64,000 nucleotides of DNA from UBA4427 sp045106235 (lineage in GTDB: Bacteria; Myxococcota_A; UBA9160; UBA4427), in the NCBI GenBank assembly GCA_045106235.1, contig JBGCEJ010000032.1, positions 1 through 64,000 on the forward strand. Direction: 5' to 3'. The notes below the pieces were generated by a model. That model ran no database searches. It was not told where the DNA came from and was given only the letters and a program-made list of their open reading frames with translations. A program made the translations under genes and the position numbers. This document shows positions 17,845-26,917 of this stretch, piece by piece. How positions within the stretch are numbered: position 1 is the stretch's first letter; each line of letters opens with the position of its first letter.

Positions 17845-18162
17845 TTGTTGCGCAAGGCGCTGCGTCGGAACGGCAGGCGTGTGTACGATGAATCTGTGAT
17901 CGATGCGCTCGCGCTGATTCACGTGGCCAAGGCGGCGGGGTTTACCGTCGCTGAGATTCGGAAGCTGCTGTCGGGCTTCGATCGTCAGACGCCGCCGGGG
18001 ACGCGTTGGCGAGCGCTGACTTCAAAGAAGATGCGAGAGCTGGATCAGCGGATCGCGGAGGCGGAGTCGATGAAAGCCGTGTTGCGATCCGTGACGCGAT
18101 GCCAATGTCCGAGCGTTGAAGACTGCGGGCGCGCGATTCGCCGAAACGCGAAAGGGGCCTAG
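17845..18162 (+). pseudogene. MerR-family regulator lacking its N-terminal helix-turn-helix
   Basis: The 105-residue frame matches the back two thirds of a MerR regulator: RRNGRRVYDESVIDALALI is the wing and second helix, then AAGFTVAEIRKLLSG, a coiled coil, and a C-terminal CQCPSVEDC metal-site-like motif. The first 30-40 residues (the DNA-reading helix and the YYEREGLL lead-in) are missing. In frame upstream is HEREGLL, then TGA at 17821 and TAG at 17788, with no HTH in any frame. It is either a 5'-decayed pseudogene or expressed as a truncated sensor from TTG at 17845. Confidence 0.6.
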
Positions 18163-18181
18163 GCCGTCGGCGTCTCCGAAG

Positions 18182-21100
18182 TTAGGCGAGGGTGCTTTTC
18201 CGTCTAGCCGAGGCAGATCGCAAGAAGGCCAGCCCGGCCAACAACATGACGATCATCCCCGGTTCTGGAACCGGCGTTGGGTCGCAGGCATCGCCGAGCG
18301 CGTCACCATCTTCGTTCAGCTGATCATCGTTCGGGACGCCTGGGCAATTATCGTTATTGTCGAGATGGAGATCGCGGTCTTGGTTCAGCGCCATCCGGGT
18401 GCCCGATCCAGGGGGCACGCAGGTGAAGGTGATGTCCGTCTCTGCCGCGAGGGCGCGGATTGCCGTGAGGCTTGTTGTAGTGCCGTCGGAAGCGCCAAAA
18501 GCGCCCGCCCCCGCGGCGCCGAGATAGAGCCAACCGATGCTCTCGCCGGCGACCGTTCCTTTCGCGATGAGGTCGCATTCCGTCACGCTGCCGCCCAAGA
18601 CGGCGGAGACGAAGGAGGTGTTGGCGCGAATGAAGAGAAGGTTGATGCGGGGGTCGGCGACGGCGGCGTTCGTGCTGGTGAGGGTGACTTGCTGACCGAC
18701 GATTGGCGCCAGGTCGTTTTCGAAGGCGAGCATGAAGTCTTCCATCTGGCGCTTCTGGTTGTCGTTCAGGAATCCCGTATTCGGATCGTTCTGTCCTGAA
18801 AAGACGACGGCGTTGAAGAAGCGGAAGAGGGTATCTGTGCTGCCGTCGTGGAGGAATCCGAAGCCGCGGATCTGGTCGCCTTGAAAGGAATTGTCGCCGG
18901 GGGATTCGAAATCCGTTTGGGGTGTGCCGAACATGCCGATTTTCTGAACCATGTTCCGGAGGTGCGCGACCTTCATGGTCTGGGTCTCGGCTTCGAAGCT
19001 GCCGCGGGTGTCGGTGCCGAAGCGGCCGCCGAAGGCGTTGACTTCGTGGCAGCCGTTGCAGGTCTCGCCGAAAGACGAACCGGGGTTCGTGATTGAGACG
19101 CCGTCGGAGAGGCGTGGTCCAAAGTAGAAATCATGGCCCGCCTGTTCGTCCGCATTGAGCGTGTTGTCGAGCGCGCGAACGGGATTGGGGGGGAGCGTGA
19201 GCCGGAGCGCGAAATCCGTGAAAACCTGCATCTCGGGTTCGCTGGGATCCGTGGTGTTCCCAAGGAGGCCGGAGAACGCGACTGCGAAGTTATTAAAGGA
19301 AAGCTCGGTGTCGAAAGCGCTCGTGCCGAAGACGCCATTCGACCGATCGCCGCGCCAATGCATGGGACCGCTGTTGATCATGCCCTTGAGGGTCTGCGTG
19401 GTCATCGGTCCCTTCATGGGATGAAAGGCGTTAATTCCGGCGCCTCCGTTCTGAACCGGCGGCGGCTGGATGAAGGGGATCAAGTCGATGAGATTGATTT
19501 GCATCGGGCTTGAGGTGACTTCATCGTCGGGATTGCCGAGGTCCCAAGCGAGATGATCCATATCGCCGAAAATATGGCAGCTCGCGCAGGAGGCTTCGCC
19601 GTTACTGGAGGTCGAAAATGCATCGTAAAGGAAAGGCCGGCCCGCAACGATCTCGCTCGGTTCCGCGTTCGGCAAAGGAAGATGGAAGAGCTCCGCGCCG
19701 CTTCCTGTATCGAGGACCGAAAAGGCGTTATCGAATCGAGTGTACACGTAGAGCCGGCTGCCATCGTTTGAAAGCGTTAGGCCACCCGGGCCGCCGCCGG
19801 TCACGCTGAGATGACTTGCCGCGTTCGGGGTGAATGAATCGTCTTCGAGGGCCGTTGTGTTGAAGACGCCGATCTTGCTCGAACCAAAGGCCGCGATGTA
19901 GAGGGTGTTGCCGTCGGGGCTGATCGCCATGTCCGTGGGAATGGCGAGGGAATGATCCTTCACGCCGGCGGGGGCGGGCGTGACGGCGTAGTTGATATGT
20001 TTGTTGAGGTGGCGCGGGGTGACGGGAGAGGCGCCCGAGCTCGGGGTGTCTATGACCGTGATTCGACTCTGTGCCAGGTTGCCTTGGACTGTGCTGCCGC
20101 CGTGATTGCCCGGGCCTTCGAACCGGGTGAGATTGCCGGATTCGGTATTGCTGACGTAGAGCTTTCCCGTGACGGGGTTGGTGATCATGTTGAAGAGCGT
20201 TGTGCCGACACTCGAATGCGTTGCCGTCTCGTTCAGCGTGTTGACATCGATGGCGAAGACGTCGCGGTCCGGCAGAGTGAAGCGCACGCCATTGGTCCAG
20301 TTGCGCCCATCTTCGTCCTGAAACTGGCTGGCTGCGCCATTCCATTTCACGATCAAGCCGACCTCGGGCGCAGCGACCCCTTCATGGTCATCGTCAGGTC
20401 CCGGATTCCCTCCCGGGACGAAGCCTCCCGCGAGGCCGCCTGGCACGGTTACGCCATCGCCGGGACAGGGGCCGGCGGAGGTGAATCCGTCGCAGACGAT
20501 GCCTTCACTGACGACGGTGGTTTGGTTGCCGGAGTTGAAGGCGGCGACGAAAACATGGCTGCCATCGGGACTGGTTGCGAGGGCGCGGGGCGTGTCGGCG
20601 AAGAAGCTCAGGATTTCGAGGGGCGTGCCGCCGAGGGTTGCGCCGAGATTCGCGGGATCAAAGACCCAGACATCGGCGCGGCCGACGCCCGGGGTAGTGA
20701 GCTGGGGATCGCCTGCGCCGGGGACCGCGGCGATTGAAGGATCTTCGCGGTGTTGGCCGCGATGGGCGGTGGAGATGAAAACACGGGGGCCGACGGCGCC
20801 GGGGGGATCTGCGACAACGATGTCCCGGGGTTCATCGCCGACGAGGAGGGTGCGGGTGACTCGGCCGGCGGCGACGCTGACGATGCTCACGCTATCGGAG
20901 AGATGATTCACGACCCAGACGGTGTCGCTATCGAGGGGGAGGACGGCGACGGGTTCGAGGCCGACGGGAATCGAGCCGAGGGGCTCTGGGCCGCTTGTCG
21001 GAGTGAGGTCCCAGACTTCCAGGTGGGCTTCCGAAGCGTTGGCGATGAAGAGTCGGGTGCCGTCAGGAGAGAGTGCGATCGGGCGCACGGGCCCGCTTTC

Positions 21101-21220
21101 GAAGGCAATGAAATCGGTTTGCGCCGCGGCGGGGGTCGGTGCGCTCGTGATCGACCAGCAGAGGCTGAAGATCGCGAGGGCGATGGGCACCGTGAGCAGG
21201 CGTGGGCGGCGGGCGAGCAT
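18182..21220 (-). CDS. Secreted beta-propeller / di-haem cytochrome protein with PEP-CTERM signal
   Basis: A 1012-residue exported protein. A signal peptide (ending TPAAAQ) leads into about 500 residues of YVTN/YncE-type beta-propeller repeats (VRPIALSPDGTRLFIANAS and several SPDG...LYIAA copies). Then comes a MauG/cytochrome-c-peroxidase-like region with haem motifs CASCH (545-549) and CNGCH (721-725). Near the end is a thrombospondin type 3-like Ca-binding segment (DNCPGVPNDDQLNEDGD), and the protein stops with VPEPGMIVMLLAGLAFL plus a basic tail, a classic PEP-CTERM sorting signal. The ATG at 21220 has AAGGA upstream. Likely an outer-surface redox or adhesive protein. Confidence 0.85.
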   Translation of the reverse strand: MLARRPRLLTVPIALAIFSLCWSITSAPTPAAAQTDFIAFESGPVRPIALSPDGTRLFIANASEAHLEVWDLTPTSGPEPLGSIPVGLEPVAVLPLDSDTVWVVNHLSDSVSIVSVAAGRVTRTLLVGDEPRDIVVADPPGAVGPRVFISTAHRGQHREDPSIAAVPGAGDPQLTTPGVGRADVWVFDPANLGATLGGTPLEILSFFADTPRALATSPDGSHVFVAAFNSGNQTTVVSEGIVCDGFTSAGPCPGDGVTVPGGLAGGFVPGGNPGPDDDHEGVAAPEVGLIVKWNGAASQFQDEDGRNWTNGVRFTLPDRDVFAIDVNTLNETATHSSVGTTLFNMITNPVTGKLYVSNTESGNLTRFEGPGNHGGSTVQGNLAQSRITVIDTPSSGASPVTPRHLNKHINYAVTPAPAGVKDHSLAIPTDMAISPDGNTLYIAAFGSSKIGVFNTTALEDDSFTPNAASHLSVTGGGPGGLTLSNDGSRLYVYTRFDNAFSVLDTGSGAELFHLPLPNAEPSEIVAGRPFLYDAFSTSSNGEASCASCHIFGDMDHLAWDLGNPDDEVTSSPMQINLIDLIPFIQPPPVQNGGAGINAFHPMKGPMTTQTLKGMINSGPMHWRGDRSNGVFGTSAFDTELSFNNFAVAFSGLLGNTTDPSEPEMQVFTDFALRLTLPPNPVRALDNTLNADEQAGHDFYFGPRLSDGVSITNPGSSFGETCNGCHEVNAFGGRFGTDTRGSFEAETQTMKVAHLRNMVQKIGMFGTPQTDFESPGDNSFQGDQIRGFGFLHDGSTDTLFRFFNAVVFSGQNDPNTGFLNDNQKRQMEDFMLAFENDLAPIVGQQVTLTSTNAAVADPRINLLFIRANTSFVSAVLGGSVTECDLIAKGTVAGESIGWLYLGAAGAGAFGASDGTTTSLTAIRALAAETDITFTCVPPGSGTRMALNQDRDLHLDNNDNCPGVPNDDQLNEDGDALGDACDPTPVPEPGMIVMLLAGLAFLRSASARRKSTLA

Positions 21221-21429
21221 GCGGGATTTCCTTCGAGCGAAATGCTCAAGAGTGGAGTGGTCGCGCTGCAGCCCCAGGGGAATACGGGGGCCAGGCGACT
21301 GCATCCAATAGCCCGTCAGCTTCTCATGCAGAACTCGGTCTGAAAAGCGTTTTCTCGGTTGCTGCGGCGCAGAGGGCCGGATTCAGCCAACGGGCACGGG
21401 AGCCCCGGGCAACCTGCATCCAAAAGCCA

Positions 21430-23001
21430 TCAGTATTGCCGCCAGCGTCGCTGAATATGCCTTTGCCGCACGTCGACCTGGCCGCGCCGTTCTGCGGGAG
21501 AGATGCGTGGAGTGTCGGCGGGGAGGAAATCCCGAACGCGGTCAATCTTCGCGACGGTGGTTTCAATCGTCGGCAAATCCGAGGCGCCTGGCTCGCCGCG
21601 GTAGATGAAGCGCATGGACATCGCGACTTTTGGGAGTCCCGTCGTATCGAGCCAGCCCGGCGTCCCCGGATCCTTTGCGGCGATGATGTAGTAGCGGGCG
21701 CCGTCTGCGGCCACGGAGTTCTGGGTTCCGGTTTGGCTGCTCACGTAATTGCGCTGGTCGAGGGATTCGCCCCAGAGATTCGCGAGTTGGAAGCCGACAT
21801 AATAGGGCTCGAGGGGCGCAAGGACCTTCACGATCAGCGCTTCGTCTTCGGGGAGTTCGAAGACCCCTGCGGAATAAAGCTGCCGCGCGCCCGCTGTGCC
21901 GCCGGCGATGAAGGGGGGCGCTGCGGGGTTGAGATCATTGCGCGGGGAGGCGAGACGGCCATCGCCGTTGCGGTCCCCGGCGACCTCGAGTCCGAACTCA
22001 TGAAGGAGATTCCAGAACTGAATCTGGTTCGAGACGAGGCGGCCGATTTCGCTGAGGTGATGCCCCATTTCGGCGGAGGTGCGCGGCGGTCGCGGCGCAC
22101 CGAGCTGGTCGAGGCGAACGATCTCGAGTTCAAGCGCTTCTTCGTTGGCCCAGTCTGAAAAGATTTCGCGGACATTCAGCAGCGCCGCGTCTCGGATCTG
22201 GCGCGTGGTGGTTCCGTCTCGTGCGACGCAGGGCATTTCCTTACGGGAGACGAGAAAATGGCCGTCATAATCCGCCGGCCGCTCGGCCCCGATCAGAATC
22301 TCGAAACGCCCTTCGGCATCGAGGTCGAGTTCAAACTGTTCGATGGAATCGAGGGTTTGGTTTCGACAGGCCGCCATCTCTTCAAGCTTTCCGGTCTGCC
22401 CAACGAGCGCCGTCGTGGTTTGGAAGATCGCAACGCGAGGCGCATGGGGGCCGCGCCGACCGCGCTCTCCCGAACGCCACTGCGTCGTGTCCCGCGCGCG
22501 CCCGCGCACCTGGTAGAGGCCTTCCGCATCGATCGAAGCGGAGAGGTAGAGCGTGTCGGGATTATCGATGGTCCATTTCGAGAGCATCCGGACGGAGCGC
22601 TGAAAATAGGGGAAGCGCGGGTCGCGTTCGGTCTGGGCTTCGATGATGCGGGCAAGATGGCCAAGGAGATAGCGGTAGCCCTCGGCGAGGTTGCGATCGG
22701 TCGGCTCGGGTGGGAAGAAGGCGGGGTTCTCTAGCGCTTGGCGGCCGCCTGCGAGCCCGCCCAGGAAATCATTCCAGCCGGCCGTGAGTTCGGACGTCGC
22801 AACCTCGGAAGAGACTGCGGAAACGGACCGAGCCGCCTCGGATCGGTCGTTCGGGCCCGAGGCGCAGGCGGACAGGACCAATGCGATCATTGCCGCGATC
22901 GCGACGGCGCCCCCGCGCAGGCGTTCGAAGTGTCTTTGCGGCGGGCGTGGATCCGTGGGTGCGTTGTTCGAATTTGGTTGGTGCGTAGGCGCGGAATGCA
23001 T
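21430..23001 (-). CDS. DUF1214-type lipoprotein
   Basis: A 523-residue protein with a hydrophobic stretch (GGAVAIAAMIALVLSAC) and lipobox LSAC, so probably lipid-anchored. The body resembles proteins carrying DUF1214: NLAEGYRYLLGHLARIIE near residue 110, DPRFPYFQRSVRMLSKWTIDNPDTLYLSASID around 145, and a C-terminal LPTIETTVAKIDRVRDFL. Members of this group are of unknown function. It lies behind the PEP-CTERM gene on the same strand with 210 bases between, so it is probably a separate unit upstream of it. No catalytic residues can be named. Confidence 0.6.
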   Translation of the reverse strand: MHSAPTHQPNSNNAPTDPRPPQRHFERLRGGAVAIAAMIALVLSACASGPNDRSEAARSVSAVSSEVATSELTAGWNDFLGGLAGGRQALENPAFFPPEPTDRNLAEGYRYLLGHLARIIEAQTERDPRFPYFQRSVRMLSKWTIDNPDTLYLSASIDAEGLYQVRGRARDTTQWRSGERGRRGPHAPRVAIFQTTTALVGQTGKLEEMAACRNQTLDSIEQFELDLDAEGRFEILIGAERPADYDGHFLVSRKEMPCVARDGTTTRQIRDAALLNVREIFSDWANEEALELEIVRLDQLGAPRPPRTSAEMGHHLSEIGRLVSNQIQFWNLLHEFGLEVAGDRNGDGRLASPRNDLNPAAPPFIAGGTAGARQLYSAGVFELPEDEALIVKVLAPLEPYYVGFQLANLWGESLDQRNYVSSQTGTQNSVAADGARYYIIAAKDPGTPGWLDTTGLPKVAMSMRFIYRGEPGASDLPTIETTVAKIDRVRDFLPADTPRISPAERRGQVDVRQRHIQRRWRQY

Positions 23002-23138
23002 GCAGGTTCTCCGATTGGGGCGCTCCGGGGCGGCTGGCCGCCGAGTGCGCAGTTGTTATCGTGACCTCGGATCGCGAAGGCGTCAATCAAGGCGCCGCGC
23101 GGCGGGCCGCCCGCGACGGTTGCCCCGAGGATGAGTTC

Positions 23139-23801
23139 ATGGACGCCTACGAAGCGATGTATACGACGAGAGCCATGCGCCGCGTGAAGCCGGATACGAT
23201 CCCGGACGACGTGCAGAAGAAAATCCTGGACGCCGCGATCCGCGCGCCTTCGGGGGGGAATACCCAAGGTTGGCGCTTTCTTCTCGTCGATGATCCGAAG
23301 GTGAAGGCGGAGCTCGGTCCGATCTATCGGAGCTGCATGGAGGTGCTGTGGGGGTCGATCTACAAGGATCGAATTGACGCGGCGGAGGCGGACCCCGAGG
23401 ATGAAGAGAGCAAGAGCTTCATGAAGATGTATCGCTCTGCGAGCCATCTGGGCGAGAATTTTGAGTCTTACCCGCTGATCCTCTTCGCCTTTTGCCAGTT
23501 CGATAATAGTGGCGGTTCGATTTTTCCGGCGATCTGGAACGCGATGCTCGCGGCGCGCTGCGAAGGTGTGGGGAGTGCGCTGACGAGCGTGTTCTTCTTC
23601 AAGATCGAAGAAATGAAAAAGGTGCTCGGTGTGCCCGAAGACGGCGACTGGCATTTCAGCGCCTGCGTCACCTTCGGCTACCCGACGGGACGCTGGGGCA
23701 TCGCGCCGCGTCGCCCAGCGCATGAAGTGACTTTCCGAAATTCGTGGGACGGCGACCTTGGGTTCGAGATTCCGGAGCCGCTCTGGTCGAAGGAGTCGTA
23801 A
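23139..23801 (+). CDS. Nitroreductase family protein
   Basis: A 220-residue FMN-dependent nitroreductase-fold protein. The family opening is present: MYTTRAMRRVKPDTIPDDV, then AAIRAPSGGNTQGWRFLLV, the FMN-contact segment. GGSIFPAIWNAMLAARCEGVGSALTS is the second conserved block, and VTFGYPTGRWGIAPRRPA the C-terminal one. It would reduce nitro or quinone-type substrates with NAD(P)H; the real substrate is unknown. The ATG at 23139 is preferred to one at 23061 because family similarity begins here and GAGGATGAG precedes it. It stops 4 bases before the next gene. Confidence 0.88.
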   Translation: MDAYEAMYTTRAMRRVKPDTIPDDVQKKILDAAIRAPSGGNTQGWRFLLVDDPKVKAELGPIYRSCMEVLWGSIYKDRIDAAEADPEDEESKSFMKMYRSASHLGENFESYPLILFAFCQFDNSGGSIFPAIWNAMLAARCEGVGSALTSVFFFKIEEMKKVLGVPEDGDWHFSACVTFGYPTGRWGIAPRRPAHEVTFRNSWDGDLGFEIPEPLWSKES

Positions 23802-23805
23802 GCAG

Positions 23806-24441
23806 GTGTCTCAATTCGATGCGGTGATGTGGGATTTCGGAGGCGTCTTCTCGTCTTCGCCTTTTTCAGCGATTGCGGCTCTGGGTAAGGAGAAGGGCGT
23901 CGACGGCGATGACTTTTTTCACGCGATCTTCGGGCCCTACGATGGGGATACGGATCATCCTTGGCATCGTCTCGAGCGGGGGGAAGTCGACTTCATGACG
24001 GCCCGGCAGGGCATTATGGAACTTGCGCAGGCGAAGGGCTTTGAGGCGGATCCCATCGAGCTCTTTACGAAGATGGGAGAGGGCGGGGGGATGCGGACCG
24101 AAGTCGTTGATCTTGCCTGCCGCGTGAAAAGCGCCGGGCACAAGACGGCAATCGTGACGAATAATGCGAAAGAGTTTCGGGAGCGCTGGGTGGAGTCCGT
24201 TCCGATCGACGAGATTTGCCACGAAATCATCGATTCAAGCGAGGTCGGTTGCCGAAAGCCCGATCCCAGGATTTTCGAAATCGCGCTTGAGCGGTTGGGT
24301 GGCGTCGCGCCGGCGCGGACGCTCTTCGTCGATGACTTTGAGGGCAATGTCAAGGCCGCGGAAGCCCTCGGCATAACGTGCGTGTGGATGAAAGACGACT
24401 ATCATCCGGCTGTGGCGGAGATCGAGGCGCTGGTTCTGTAG
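23806..24441 (+). CDS. HAD-superfamily hydrolase (epoxide-hydrolase-N-terminal / phosphatase type)
   Basis: A 211-residue HAD-IA hydrolase. Motif I is VMWDFGGVF with nucleophile Asp10; the usual second Asp is Gly, as in the group related to Acad10 and epoxide-hydrolase N-domains. Motif II is IVTNN, motif III the Lys in CRKPDPRIF, and motif IV the acidic pair in LFVDDFEGN. Probable small-molecule phosphatase, substrate unknown. The GTG at 23806 follows AGCAG 4 bases after the nitroreductase stop, so the two are co-transcribed. Confidence 0.85.
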   Translation: MSQFDAVMWDFGGVFSSSPFSAIAALGKEKGVDGDDFFHAIFGPYDGDTDHPWHRLERGEVDFMTARQGIMELAQAKGFEADPIELFTKMGEGGGMRTEVVDLACRVKSAGHKTAIVTNNAKEFRERWVESVPIDEICHEIIDSSEVGCRKPDPRIFEIALERLGGVAPARTLFVDDFEGNVKAAEALGITCVWMKDDYHPAVAEIEALVL

Positions 24442-24514
24442 GAGAGTTCAGCATCGCTCCCGTCCTTGAGGCTCAGTCGTTGGCAGTCGCCGGCGGTGAA
24501 CGGGAGTGAGTGTG

Positions 24515-26056
24515 ATGCGGGCTCGGCGGAATTCTAGTTGCTGGAAGATGATTGCGCTGACTGGGCTGGTCGCGCTTGCGGGCTGTGCCAAGCCGATGCA
24601 CGAGACGCCCGCCGTGATGGTGAAGAGCGCTCAATTCGAAATTTTCTCGACGATGAGCCCCGAGGAAACGAAGGCGCTCGCTCTCGAGCTTGAGCGCTTT
24701 CACGCGCTGATTTACGCGACGACGAATGCGCCTGCGGTTTCTGCAGTCGTGCCGACTCGGATCTACGCCTTTGCTCGAAAGTCCGAGTATAAGAAATACG
24801 GTCCTCCGGACACCGCGGGTGTTTTTGTGGAGTCGATGCGGGATAACACGATTCTCTTAGCGGACTACTCGAGCACGATCCCGGCCTCTGAGGTGATCTT
24901 GCATGAATACGTCCATTTCGTTCTTCGGAATGCGGCGACAAGGCGATATCCAATTTGGTACGACGAAGGATTCGCCGAGTTCCTGAGTACGGCGAGGAGT
25001 TATGGCGAGGATCAAATTGCGCTTGGGGCTTTCCCTCGCTCGAACCTCGCTGCTTTCGAAAACGTGAAATGGGTTCCGCTTCGCCGAGTCATCGCAGCGA
25101 AGTCCTATGACGATCTGAAGGGCCGGGATGCTTTTATGCTTTACCCCGAGTCCTGGGCGCTGGTGCACTACCTCTTCCTTGACCGGGAATCGACGGGAAC
25201 GCCTGTGAGCGAAGAGATCGCCGAGTATCTCTCGCAGACCGACCAAGGGGTTGTGCCACATGTCGCGTTCGAATCCGCATTTGGAGAAACGACGGACTCG
25301 GCGAGCCGGAATATTCAGAGGATTCTTGAGCGGCGAAAGCTGCGTGTGATCGCCGTTCCCGTCGAATCCCTCGACTTCGATGAGACGGAGCCGAGCGTGC
25401 GAAGCCTGTCTCAGGCAGAGACTGCATTTCACCTTGCCGGCTTAACGTTCCGAAAGGGTGATCTCGAAAAGGCAGAACAAGCCTACCGGTTTGCGATTGC
25501 GGGAGATCCGAACAACGCGCGGGCGCATGTTGGGTTGGGGGATTCTCTGAAATACCAGGAGCGCTTCGAAGAAGGACAGGTCGCTTTTGATCGAGCCATC
25601 GAACTCGATTCGGAGAATGCGCTGAATCAGTTGGACTACGCCGAGTTTCTGGATGAGCGTGCGCGGCAAACTCCCCTAGGCGATGAGCGGACTGCGTTTT
25701 TCGAAGCCGCGCGCAAAGCGTTCAAGCGTAGCCATGAACTCGATCCATCAACTCCGGAGACGCTGGCTATGCACGGAATGAGCTATGTCGCCGAGGGGGA
25801 GAAGGCGGCGATGGGTTACCCGATGGTGGCAGAGGCGCTGAAGATGATGCCTGCGAACGTGGAGCTGATGGGACGGATGGCCGAAGCGTCCCTCGCGGTC
25901 GGTCGGGAGACCGAAGCGCGGGAACTCTTGGTACGGCTCTTCTCGGTTCGCGGCAAAGGGGGGCCTGCCAAGAACGCAGAAAAGCGAATCGAGGCGATCA
26001 AAAAGAATTGGGCCGAGGAGCGCGCGATCGCTCGAGGGGAAAACCCTGAAGAATGA
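24515..26056 (+). CDS. TPR lipoprotein with gluzincin-type HExxH motif
   Basis: A 513-residue lipoprotein: signal peptide with lipobox LAGC, lipidated Cys at residue 24. A DUF1570-like metallopeptidase domain follows, with HEYVH at 130-134 and the downstream Glu of WYDEGFAEF (148-156), the expected third zinc ligand. From about residue 305 are tetratricopeptide repeats (AETAFHLAGLTFRKGDLEKAEQAY; ARAHVGLGDSLKYQERFEEGQ). Probably an envelope-anchored scaffold or protease. The ATG at 24515 is preferred to GTG codons at 24506 and 24512 because GGAG lies 8 bases upstream. It converges with korB at a shared terminator. Confidence 0.8.
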   Translation: MRARRNSSCWKMIALTGLVALAGCAKPMHETPAVMVKSAQFEIFSTMSPEETKALALELERFHALIYATTNAPAVSAVVPTRIYAFARKSEYKKYGPPDTAGVFVESMRDNTILLADYSSTIPASEVILHEYVHFVLRNAATRRYPIWYDEGFAEFLSTARSYGEDQIALGAFPRSNLAAFENVKWVPLRRVIAAKSYDDLKGRDAFMLYPESWALVHYLFLDRESTGTPVSEEIAEYLSQTDQGVVPHVAFESAFGETTDSASRNIQRILERRKLRVIAVPVESLDFDETEPSVRSLSQAETAFHLAGLTFRKGDLEKAEQAYRFAIAGDPNNARAHVGLGDSLKYQERFEEGQVAFDRAIELDSENALNQLDYAEFLDERARQTPLGDERTAFFEAARKAFKRSHELDPSTPETLAMHGMSYVAEGEKAAMGYPMVAEALKMMPANVELMGRMAEASLAVGRETEARELLVRLFSVRGKGGPAKNAEKRIEAIKKNWAEERAIARGENPEE

Positions 26057-26084
26057 GCCGGCGCTATGTTGGCCGGCGTTTTAG
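26057..26084 (+). terminator. Intrinsic terminator between TPR gene and korB
   Basis: GCCGGC (26057-26062) and GCCGGC (26072-26077) form a 6-bp all-GC stem with a 9-base loop, followed by GTTTTAG. It sits between two convergent stops and overlaps the korB stop. The short U-run makes it moderate. Confidence 0.5.
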
Positions 26085-26917
26085 CCCTGCTCGATCAACA
26101 CCCCGTCCTTCTTGAGTTCGCCCACTTCATGGACCGCACCTAACTCTTCGTCGAGGTAGCCGGGACCTTCTGCGGTCGGGATGAACCAGCCCGTCGGGCA
26201 CATGGTGAGGATTTCGACGAAGGAAAAGCCTTGGCCCTTCATCTGCGAGTCGAAGGCTCGGTCGATGAAGCGGCGAGCGCGGTGGACGCCCTTGGCATCA
26301 TGGACCGAGGCGCGGGCGGCGTAGGCCGTTCCTTCGAGGCGGCTCAGCAGGTCGCCGATCAGGATCGGATAACCGTGTTGTCCCGCGTCGCGGCCTTCGA
26401 TGGAGTTCTTGGTGCGCTGCCCGAGGACGGTGGTGGCGGTCATATGGCCGTCGGTTTCGCCGAAGACGCCGTTGTTGAGCAGGATGCACGTGACGTTCTC
26501 GCCGCGCGCCGCCGTGTGAATCACTTCCTGGAGGCCTTCGTTCACCATGTCGCCGTCGCCCTGGAGCGTGAAGTAGAGATTGTCGGGCTGCATGCGCTTT
26601 GCGCCGGTGGCGACCGAGGGGGCGCGTCCGTGGAGGGCCTGGATCAGGTCGATGTCCATCAGACTCGTGAGCGCGGTGTAACAGCCGATGCCGATCACGC
26701 CGACGGCTTTTTGGGCAAGGCCCATGCCTTCGATCGAGTCGAGGATCTGGCGCAGCGCAACAGGCTCCCCGCATCCGGGACAAAGATCATGCTCGCCCAT
26801 GAGGGTGAGGGCAGGCTGAAAATCGCCCTTCTTGTGGCAGCCGCGGGTCGGCGCGGTATCCGTGGGGATCACGCGCAGGGGATCTAGATTCTTTTCCGTC
26901 GTATCGTGACTGCTCAT
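26081..26917 (-). CDS. korB: 2-oxoacid:ferredoxin oxidoreductase, beta (TPP) subunit
   Basis: A 278-residue thiamine-diphosphate-binding subunit. CPGCGEPVALRQI near residue 43 is the family start, and GDGDMVNEGLQEVIHTAARGENVTCILLNN around 115-145 is the TPP/Mg motif followed by the conserved NN. FVEILTMCPTGWFIP is the C-terminal block. With KorA it oxidatively decarboxylates a 2-oxoacid (most likely 2-oxoglutarate) to acyl-CoA, or runs in reverse with reduced ferredoxin. Its ATG overlaps the korA stop by 4 bases. It is the last gene of tetR-korCDAB. Confidence 0.92.
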   Translation of the reverse strand: MSSHDTTEKNLDPLRVIPTDTAPTRGCHKKGDFQPALTLMGEHDLCPGCGEPVALRQILDSIEGMGLAQKAVGVIGIGCYTALTSLMDIDLIQALHGRAPSVATGAKRMQPDNLYFTLQGDGDMVNEGLQEVIHTAARGENVTCILLNNGVFGETDGHMTATTVLGQRTKNSIEGRDAGQHGYPILIGDLLSRLEGTAYAARASVHDAKGVHRARRFIDRAFDSQMKGQGFSFVEILTMCPTGWFIPTAEGPGYLDEELGAVHEVGELKKDGVLIEQG

